Positions 56,915 to 64,000 of a DNA stretch of 64,000 nt are shown piece by piece (position 1 is the first letter of the stretch; every line of letters begins with the position of its first letter). This DNA is from Symbiotaphrina buchneri. Lineage: Eukaryota > Ascomycota > Symbiotaphrinales > Symbiotaphrinaceae. The stretch spans positions 762,725-826,724 of the forward strand of contig BCIG01000005.1 in the NCBI GenBank assembly GCA_001599915.1. Reading direction: 5' to 3'. Below the pieces are notes generated by a model. The model had not been told where the DNA came from. It did not search any database and saw only the letters and a list, made by a program, of their open reading frames with translations. A program made the translations under genes and the position numbers.

Positions 56915-58566
56915 ATGTCTTCCCACGAGGACAAAGCCGAGAGCATCACGACCTCCCCCGTCGACCATGAGGTTGGGGAGGTAAGCAAGCATAAAGATGT
57001 CCTCGCTGGCCTGGACAAGAAAAAAGTCGATGAGGCCGCCGACTTCCTTGCCAGCGTTGGGCCCTTCCCGCCCATGACTCCCGAGCAGGAAAAGAAACTG
57101 GTCAGGAAGATTGACCGGTACATGATACCTCTTGTGAGTCAGGGACTGTTGCCATGAAGATTCACCTTCTATCGCTCAATACTGACACGTTTATAGTTGA
57201 TGTGTCTGGCCATCCTCGGTGCCGTAGACAAGGTCGAGCTTGCTACTGGTGCTTTGTATGGATTCAAGACAGATAACCATCTCGTGGGTCAGCAGTACAG
57301 CTGGTTGGGTAGTATTCTCTCCATTGGTGTAAGCACCCCTTTCTCCCTTACCACCATACTGCATACTAACTCACTCGCAGATGATCGTCGGTATCTGGCC
57401 CTCGTCCTACCTCATTCACCGGCTTCCTTCCGCGAAATACCTCGCCTGCTGTTCCATAGCCTGGTCGGCCATCGCGCTCTTCATCGCTGCCGCCAAGAAC
57501 TTCGCCGGGCTCATGGTGCTGAGATTCCTCATGGGCGCGCTCGAAGCTATCATCTCTCCAGGCCTGGCTCTCATCATCTCCTCATTCTGGAAGAAGACCG
57601 AGACACCTCCCCGCAACGCCATCATCCTGTGTTGTTTCTCGTCCGTGGTCAACGGGTTCTGGTCGTGGCTCGTCGGCGAGATATCCCCAGATGCAGCTTT
57701 GAAGAGATGGCAGTATCTCTACCTCATCACCGGCAGCATCAATCTCGCCTACTCGCTCTTTCTGTTCTGGTACCTTCCCGACTCGCCGATGAATGCCCGC
57801 TTCTTGACGACCGAGGAGAAGTACCATGCGGTCCAGCGACTGGCAGAGAACCGCACCGGCTTGGTCAACCACGTCTGGAAATGGGACCATGTCCGCGAGG
57901 CGTTCCTGGACGTCAAACTTTATTTGATCTTCTTCTTTTACATTGCAGTCAACATCCAAAACGGTGGACTGATAACTTTTGGCGCGATCATCATCAACAA
58001 CTTGGGCTATAACGCACAAACGAGCGCGCTGCTCTCAATTCCTAACGGGGTCATCTCCACCATCGCTGGCTGGACGTTCTCATACTTGGCAATGAGATGG
58101 CATAACCGGCGTTGTCTCTCCACCGCAATCTCGGTGCTCCTTCCTCTGTTAGGAACCGCGTTGGTCTACGGTCTGCCACGCTCAAACATCCCAGGACAAA
58201 TGGCAGGTTTGTATCTGATGTATTGCTACTGGGGTAAGTCTATCACCTTCCAAGTCCTGCGTCTGCTCTCTAAAATCACATACAGGGCCCTACGCAACCG
58301 CCAACTCCCTCCCGCTAGCCAACACCGCCGGCCACACCAAGCGCACCATCACCTACTCCGCTCTGAACGTCGGATACGCCGTCGGCAATTTGATCGGGCC
58401 ACAGACCTTCCGCGCGAACCAAGCGCCTGCCTATACCGGCGGGGTGATTGCAATGATATGCTGCTATTGCGCATCGATCTTCATCATCCTGGCGTACTGG
58501 TTCGTCAGCTACATGGAGAATAACGCAAAGGACAAGAAATATGGACAGGTGGAGACAGCGCTCTGA
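56915..58566 (+). CDS. MFS anion:cation symporter, Dal5/allantoate-permease type
   Basis: Four exons, 56915-57133, 57197-57328, 57381-58233, 58286-58566; phases agree, 494 residues. A cytosolic N-terminus ends in KLVRKIDRYMIPL, the usual lead into helix 1 of this family, followed by LMCLAILGAVDKVELATGAL. Further marks: FLMGALEAIISPGLALIISS (helix 4-5, the ALEA..SPG signature), SSFWKKTETPPRNAI, FLFWYLPDSPMNARFLTTEE and ANTAGHTKRTITYSALNVGY (helix 10, the NxxGxTKR signature of the anion:cation symporter family). Twelve hydrophobic segments. Members carry allantoate, ureidosuccinate, nicotinate, pantothenate and small peptides. Next to oxoprolinase, a cyclic amide or its acid is a sensible substrate, but this is inference. 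Confidence 0.92.
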
Positions 58567-59130
58567 TGGGGGAGAGTGTTGAGGGCTTGGTCAGGGAGTA
58601 TCTGGATAAGACGGATAAGCAGCAGGAGAAGTTTAGGTATACTACTTAGGTGACGCTGGATGAAGTGCGTGTGTGATTGTTGTGCAACGGCTGGGGTTCC
58701 TACAACGAGCGGTAGTTTTTGATGGGCTCTAGATTTTATAACTGTTTGGGTGATGCGATCGCGATCGGTATGCGAGGCTTTTTACAATCTCCTAGAGGTA
58801 GAAGACAGACAGCAATGCCTATGAACATGATGTCAAGATTGTCCAGGGTACGATAAAGTGGTCTAGAATGCTCGGTCAAGATTGAGTCCCAAGTAGACAT
58901 GTCCAATTAGAGTGTTCTTCTGTGTCTGATACCAATCTTCTCATGTTTTGATCTTCTTATCTTGATCTCTCCGTCTCTCAATTCTTATCCCACAAGCATA
59001 CGTTTAGGTATGAACATTGCTACAGCTCTGCACGTATAATGATCGATTCGTGCGATGTGACATATTTCGCCACGATAAACAGAGGTCTAACGCCTTGAAG
59101 TTAAAAATTCCCTAGACCAAGCATACGTGG
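58567..59130. other. Convergent intergenic region
   Basis: About 560 bp between the 3' ends of the transporter (plus) and the Zn2Cys6 regulator (minus). Nothing coding seen. Confidence 0.55.
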
Positions 59131-61142
59131 CTACATCAAACTAATCCTCCTTCCTCTCTTGACTACAATATCCTGCAACATCTCCCAGCCACAACTCCTC
59201 GGCTCCCTCAGATCCCTCTGCCTCCAAACCTCCTGCACCACAATCATCGCCTCACGGACCTGGCTCAGCCGGCGGGTCTCCTGCAGCGCGACCAGAATCT
59301 CCAGCACGAGCTTCTTATCCTCGTCTCTAGCCGGCTGCACGCCCATGGCGCCCACCACAAACAGCGGCCACAGCACGGTATGGGTGCGCAGCCCGATCTG
59401 CGGCAGCAGCGCCAGAATGCGCGCCGTCAGACGCACGATGTGCGGATGATGCGGCAGCGAGCCGTCGAGGCGCGCGTGTAGGTACAGCAGTGCGGCGAGG
59501 CGTTTCGTCTCGGCGATGATCCGTAGCTCCTCGGCGGATGAGGACGGCAAGGGCCCGTCGCCGGTCGTCTCGGGGATGTCCTGGTTCAGCAGGTGCAGTC
59601 TCCGCTCCACGAAGTCTCGCCTTTGCTGAAAGGTGGAGGGTGCGAGCTGGGCTCTTTCGGCCCCGAGGTCGGAGATTTCGGATAATAGGACCATGAGCTC
59701 CTGGGAGCAGCCGTACAGTGTGTGGATTGTCCGCGAAGTATTGCCCTCTGGGATCCACTTGACGAAGTCCCCTAAGGGCTCATTGCCCCAGTGCGAGGCC
59801 GTCTGGGCGACCGCCTCGTGTGCGGCGAAGTAATTGAGGAAGAAGTCACGCAGGGCGACCTGTTCGGATGTGACGCCCTGCTGGAGTTCTGGGAGACTAC
59901 GAAGGCTGCGAGCGAATCGTAGGTGTGATTTCCAGGCCGCGGAGCACTTTTCAGAGACCTGTGTAATATGTTAGGATTTTGAAGGAGGATTGCACGCGAT
60001 ACGTACATCGAGGAAGCAGAGCATGACTACGGTGGCTAGGATCTATTCCCAGCCTTGAGCCCAGCTGTTCCGCTGCTTGCACCCCTTGATATCCTTCTGC
60101 AGATCGTTTAGTGCTCTAGCAAGGTAACCACAGAAGTGGGCTTCGAAGCGTCGGTCATTGAATAACCGAAGTTGGTTGGCGGACGTGGCTAAGATGGTGT
60201 ATAAGAGTGATTTGGTTGGAGAGAACATGGAGATCGTGGCGACGGTTAGGTAGGGGTTGTGCTCCGTTAACAAGCTGCACCTGGGACTGATGTAGGACAC
60301 GAAGTAGTCCAGGAGGTACTGTTCGGTTGATGTTAAGTTGAACGGATCGATAGATGGGCAGGGGCTGAGCATGGAAGAGCTTGTAAAGTCAAAATCCACT
60401 TCGAAGCTGTTGTAAAGACAAAGACTATCAAAAGACGATGACCGTGACCTCGATGTACTCGAAGCAGCCAATGTGAGGTCCATGGTGCCATCGGCATAGT
60501 GTTCCGGCATTATATCGTACGTAGATGTGGTGGTTGAGGAACCGACTGAAAGGCTTCTTTCTCGACTCCATTGACTTGCGATGTCCACGACATCGTTGAG
60601 TATCTCTTCATGCTCTTGTGTCAGGAAGTCATGGTATGTTGTGTTCAAGAACATCCAGCCCTCGATCCTTGGTGTCTGCACGGGAAAGAAACCTTCTGTT
60701 TCTGAGAAGTCACCGCTGATGGAAGGGCTTCTGTTACTGCAGTCATGAGCGCCCCGTTTCTTTGACCATGTCCCTGGATGCGATGTCAGCATACCTCTGT
60801 CGCAGGGCCATCGATATTATCAAGATCGATCGTCCCTACCTGTGCGTCCGAGAGCGATGCCTCTTGACAAGGCATCTTCCTTCCAGAGCAATCTGACGCC
60901 GTAACCACACTCAAGGCCCAATCGGTAGCACGTCGAGCACACAGGTCGCTCTTCTATTCAACAAGTTAATAATGGTCAATTGGTTGAGCTGGCATGCTCT
61001 TACCACTGCATTTTACTCTCCGTTCTAGTTGGCAAATGTCAGCTGATAAGAAGGATATTTGCGTTTATAAGGATATACCTCTACAGGTCCAACAACCACT
61101 GCGACAGCGTTTATCATCTTGCCTTCGCCTCGGCGATGACAT
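59131..61142 (-). pseudogene. Zn2Cys6 transcription factor with an in-frame TAG
   Basis: Exons: 61079-61142, 61004-61024, 60840-60953, 60007-60773, 59131-59958; phases agree over 598 codons. The binuclear zinc cluster is perfect: Cys17, 20, 27, 34, 37, 44 (C-x2-C-x6-C-x6-C-x2-C-x6-C) in GCWTCRERRVKCSEERPVC and on, encoded across the first three exons. The rest is the fungal-specific regulatory part (TEQYLLDYFVSYISPRCSLL, ILATVVMLCFLD, GWEML). A TAG at 60043-60045 (codon 310) stands directly between QGWE and ILATVVML, a spot that is continuous in relatives; no intron of right phase removes it. The product may be a 309-residue truncated DNA binder, or this is a base error. It sits between the transporter and the FAD oxidase and is the obvious candidate regulator of the neighbourhood. 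Confidence 0.85.
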
Positions 61143-61226
61143 TGTCTTAGAGTAGTTGCAGTCTCTTGCTGGTTGCCTCGTAGCAGACAGACTAGTTTTT
61201 GCCGGCAGGCAGTCCTCCGTGACTCC

Positions 61227-61241
61227 GTTATCACAGATAAC
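61227..61241. promoter_or_regulatory. Inverted GATA pair GTTATC-ACA-GATAAC
   Basis: Perfect six-base arms with a 3-nt spacer, about 85 bp before the regulator ATG. Each arm contains HGATAR on one strand. A likely paired binding site for a nitrogen GATA factor; binding is inferred. Confidence 0.5.
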
Positions 61242-61274
61242 ACGCGTCACGCGTCAGGGATGATCTGAGGGTGG

Positions 61275-61288
61275 CCCCACTAGTGGGG
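61275..61288. promoter_or_regulatory. Perfect 14-bp palindrome CCCCACTAGTGGGG
   Basis: Fully self-complementary without spacer, in the promoter between the regulator and the FAD oxidase. It could bind a dimeric factor; CCCCAC/GTGGGG halves resemble C2H2 zinc-finger sites (for example CreA SYGGRG). The assignment is loose. Confidence 0.4.
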
Positions 61289-61705
61289 TGAAGCTGGGAA
61301 GATAGTTCGAATTGACTCTCGCCTCGACCTGACCACATCTGTGGGGGGAAGCATCGTTATTGGTATGTCATAGTGTGATTGATAAAGATATAGATATGAG
61401 TTTCTGATTTAGCAGGTGTGCGGCAGTTGAGCATGAGAGGGGTCCAGTATCGGCTGTGCGGCGATCGCCTCGACCTGCCTCGGTGTCGCCCTAAATCGAA
61501 GGCTGCGAACTTTAGCCTTTGGGACTACTCCTGCTATTTTTTGTCTATCTAAGTATAGGCCAATCTTGCGTGATAAACGCCCGAATATGATGAACTTGTT
61601 CGAAGAGGCCTGCACCTTTTGGTAGATAGAGGCATGAAATGCTATTCCTGAGCAGTGAAGTATAAGGGCCGTTGATCATAAGAGGGTGACGGCAACAAGA
61701 ACGCC

Positions 61706-63038
61706 ATGGACGCGGCAATCTTGATCCTCGGCGCCGGAACCTTTGGCCTGTCCACGGCATATCACCTTGCCCTTGCGGGCTACAAGAACATTACAGTCCT
61801 TGAAAGAGACGAGGCGGTCCCTTCGCGATATTCCGCTGGAAATGACTTAAACAAGATCATACGAGCGGAATATCCAGATCCATTCTATGCTGATCTGGCA
61901 TTGGTATGTCACCGACGGCCAACCCGACACCATCCTCTGCGGACTCCGCTGACAAGACCAGGAAGCAATCAAAGAATGGAAGTCTGCTCTATTCGCCCCG
62001 TATTTTCATCAAGTCGGGTACCTCTTATGCACCTCCGACCACGCCCCGGAAAGGACGAAGACTTCCCTCCAGAAGTCCCTGAAATCAATCTCCAACCACC
62101 CAGCTTTTGCCGACGCCATAACACCCATAACCGACCGGGAAGCCATTCGCAAAGTCGCGCCTGTCTACGACGGATCTATGAACTGGTCCGGATACTTCAA
62201 CAAGCTGGCCGGTTACGCTCATGCCGCAGACGCCATGGCCGCCTTATACAGACGCTGCGTCGAGCTGGGCGTCACATTCAAGCTAGGCGACGCCGCGACC
62301 GAGATCTTGTACGAGGGCACCAAGTGCACTGGCGCAAAAACAGGTTCGGGCAAGACCTACAAAGCCGACACCACCATCATCTGCCTGGGCGCGCATGTCT
62401 GCTCTGTCGTCCCCAGCCTCAGCAAGCAGATCACCGCCAACGGCGTCGCGGTGGCACATATCCAGCTGACCAAGGAGGAAGCGGACAAGCTGAAAGGAAT
62501 CCCAGTGACGTACGCTCGCGATCTGGGGTTCTTCTTCGAGCCGGATCCGGAGACCCTGCTTTTCAAGATCTGCCCCGCGACCGGTGGCTGGACGAATTAT
62601 GGAAAGAAAAGCGCGGCTGTCAAACGAACGGGGAGAGTCTCGCTCCCGCCCTGGTCTGAGCAGGAGTACGCGTTTATCCCCGCCGAGGACGAACACAAGG
62701 TCCGCCAACTGCTGCGCGAGACGTTGCCGTGGTTGGCGAATAGGCCGCTGGTGCACAAGAAGTTGTGCTGGCTGGGCGACTCGCGGGATACGGATTTCAT
62801 CATCGATTTTGAGAAAGGAAAGCAGGGGATCTTGGTCGTAAGTGGGGACTCGGGACATGGGTATAAGATGCTGCCTGTGCTGGGCAAGTGGGTGATGAAG
62901 GTGCTTGAGGACGGAGAGCAGACGATCAGCAGGTGGAGGTGGAAGGAGTGGGAGGATGAGAGCGAGAATGATATCGATTGGAGGTTGTCGAAGAGTAGGG
63001 ATCTGAGTGAGTTGGAGATCTTCAAGGCGAGTCTTTAG
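61706..63038 (+). CDS. FAD-dependent amine/amino-acid oxidase (DAO fold; fructosyl amino acid, sarcosine or pipecolate oxidase group)
   Basis: Two exons, 61706-61903 and 61962-63038, 424 residues. The N-terminal ILILGAGTFGLSTAYHLA (residues 5-22) binds the ADP of FAD; VLERDEAVPSRYSAGNDLNK follows, with the SAGNDLNKIIR stretch typical of this oxidase group. The C-terminal block holds HKKLCWLGDSRDTDFIIDF, whose Cys335 is in place to bind FAD covalently, and the second FAD block SGDSGHGYKMLPVLGKWV. Members oxidise secondary amines or amino acids, releasing peroxide and, after hydrolysis, an amine. Substrate not decided by sequence. The last 40 residues are charged and Trp-rich. Divergent from the Zn2Cys6 gene across 560 bp, so possibly co-regulated. 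Confidence 0.9.
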
Positions 63039-63484
63039 ATAGAGGTTATTCTTTCAAGCAAGTAGAAGCATTGTTGATCAATAGAAAAGGCAATGGGAGA
63101 AGAAGGATCAAGGGGCAACATGGTGCTCGTTTTGTTCGTGGTAGTTGATGTGTATTATCACTCATCTTGCTCTTCCGCCTTTCGTTCCATCGAAACACCG
63201 CCTGTTAACCCTTGATATAACCATTAGCAAAGTATAACCACCACCAAACAATCAATCAACTTATGGACAGCTCAATATTGACGAAAATTTCTTGCCGCTT
63301 TCTCTTGGCCCTTTTAAGAAGCTAATCCCAAACACGACCACAACCCCACAGGACTGCAATCCTACCCCACAGACCACAACCCCGCAGCATACCCCAGAAC
63401 GATACCTCCAACCCAGCCCCATCCCATCCGCAGCCCTGTATCCCCTCTTTCCCTCGATCACCCTCTACCCACTCTACCCAAACC
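63039..63484. other. Intergenic; promoter of the P450 gene
   Basis: About 445 bp, with a C- and A-rich leader (63330-63480: CCCCACA, CCCCAGA words) running into the P450 ATG. No TATA box stands out. Confidence 0.5.
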
Positions 63485-63969
63485 ATGGCCGTTATCAAAG
63501 GCATCGAGCTCTCCTCAACACAGCTATACATCCTCATCACGGTCCTCTTCCTCGCCTCGGCGGGCCTCGTATTCTACCAAACCATCCGCGAGCCTCCCGT
63601 GCCCAAAGGTCTTCTTGCACCTCCTTCACCACCCGGCGCCCGGCTCATCGGCGGCCACGCGCATCTCTGGTCCGGGAATGCGACGAACCGCCCAGATCAG
63701 ACGCAGCTTGTACGATGGGCGAGACAGTTTGGCGAGATTTATCAGATCCGCCTCGGCGCGGAGAGGTGGACGGTGCTGAGCTCGCCGGAGGCGGTTAAGG
63801 TACGATGATAGCTGAGTCCGGGCGTTTTTGGTCAGAGACGTGGAGTAGAAGGGAATGCTGATCGCGGGCGTAGGAGGTGTTTGATAAGAATGGAGCACTG
63901 ACGGGAAGTCGGCCGCGTATGCGCGTTGCGATGGACGTGCTGTCTGGTGGGTATCGAATGCTGTTCATG
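63485..63969 (+). CDS. Cytochrome P450, N-terminal part only (continues beyond window)
   Basis: First exon 63485-63799 (105 codons), second from 63874 to about 63969, where a donor-like GT ends the readable part; the rest is outside. A membrane anchor lies at residues about 13-32 (YILITVLFLASAGLVFYQTI), then a Pro-rich hinge (PPVPKGLLAPPSPPGARLIG) and LVRWARQFGEIYQIRLGAER, VLSSPEAVKEVFDKNGALTG and SRPRMRVAMDVLSGGYRMLF, which match the first sheet and B-helix region of fungal P450s such as the CYP620/O-methylsterigmatocystin-reductase-like group. The haem-binding Cys region is not in the window, so no subfamily or substrate is claimed. ER membrane. Confidence 0.85.
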
Positions 63970-64000
63970 GTCTGTTGATAGCCCATAACCAACCCTCCTT

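Larger units (their letters stand above)
61143..61705. promoter_or_regulatory. Divergent promoter, Zn2Cys6 regulator / FAD oxidase
   Basis: About 560 bp. It holds an inverted GATA pair (61227-61241), a doubled CGCGTCA (61244-61257) and a 14-bp palindrome (61275-61288), all within 150 bp of the regulator start. Confidence 0.5.

Noticed and set aside
60043-60045. Special decoding (selenocysteine or pyrrolysine) at the TAG of the regulator
   Set aside because: Such decoding of TAG is not known in fungi; a mutation or base error is far simpler.
1-64000. tRNA, rRNA, CRISPR arrays, origins
   Set aside because: I looked for tRNA T-loop words (GGTTCRA), direct-repeat arrays and rRNA cores and saw no convincing case. 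A covariance search (tRNAscan-SE, Infernal) could still find one.

Overview
The window reads as nuclear DNA of a filamentous ascomycete (Pezizomycotina, most likely Eurotiomycetes). Genes carry many short introns (about 45-80 nt, GT...AG). The protein families are typical of moulds: Zn2Cys6 regulator, fungal rhodopsin-like membrane protein, GT71 mannosyltransferase, Ser/Thr-rich GPI protein, RAX1-like RGS protein and HyuA-DUF917 fusion. There are no operons, tRNAs, rRNAs, CRISPR arrays or recognisable transposons. Exon ends below were set by hand from splice signals, reading phase and family conservation.

Layout. 1-1709: 3' part of phospholipase D. 1710-7243: gene-poor, with one 56-residue eight-cysteine protein (5391-5561) behind a triplicated repeat, a TATA box and a long ATG-free leader. 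7244-13280 (minus strand): PRPP synthetase, mitochondrial-type hemerythrin protein, MNN2-type mannosyltransferase. 13281-19196: an uncertain ORF, an F-box-like locus whose frames do not join cleanly, and a GPI-anchored protein. 19653-33125: MDR oxidoreductase (minus), amidase (plus, probably broken), rhodopsin-like membrane protein, a 12-exon HyuA-DUF917 gene and an intronless FAD monooxygenase. 33126-42700: about 9.6 kb with no gene I can support. 42701-51246: three-repeat MYB factor, PuuE-type deacetylase/allantoinase (minus), RAX1-like RGS membrane protein (minus, with N bases near its 3' end) and glutathione transferase (minus). 51638-63038: 5-oxoprolinase (minus) divergent from a Dal5-type anion transporter, then a Zn2Cys6 regulator (minus) divergent from an FAD amine/amino-acid oxidase. 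A cytochrome P450 starts at 63485 and leaves the window.

Working together. The amidase, HyuA-DUF917, PuuE-type allantoinase, 5-oxoprolinase, Dal5-like transporter, Zn2Cys6 regulator and FAD oxidase all fit the opening of cyclic amides (hydantoin, allantoin, oxoproline) and recovery of nitrogen. The promoter shared by oxoprolinase and transporter is unusually rich in TGATAA (five copies in about 950 bp), the core of the nitrogen GATA factor site. I infer a nitrogen-scavenging gene neighbourhood. Three of its members carry apparent lesions: a frameshift in the amidase, a small deletion with frameshift in the oxoprolinase and an in-frame TAG in the regulator. Either the neighbourhood is decaying or the assembly has local base errors; the N bases at 47302-47307 keep the second option open.
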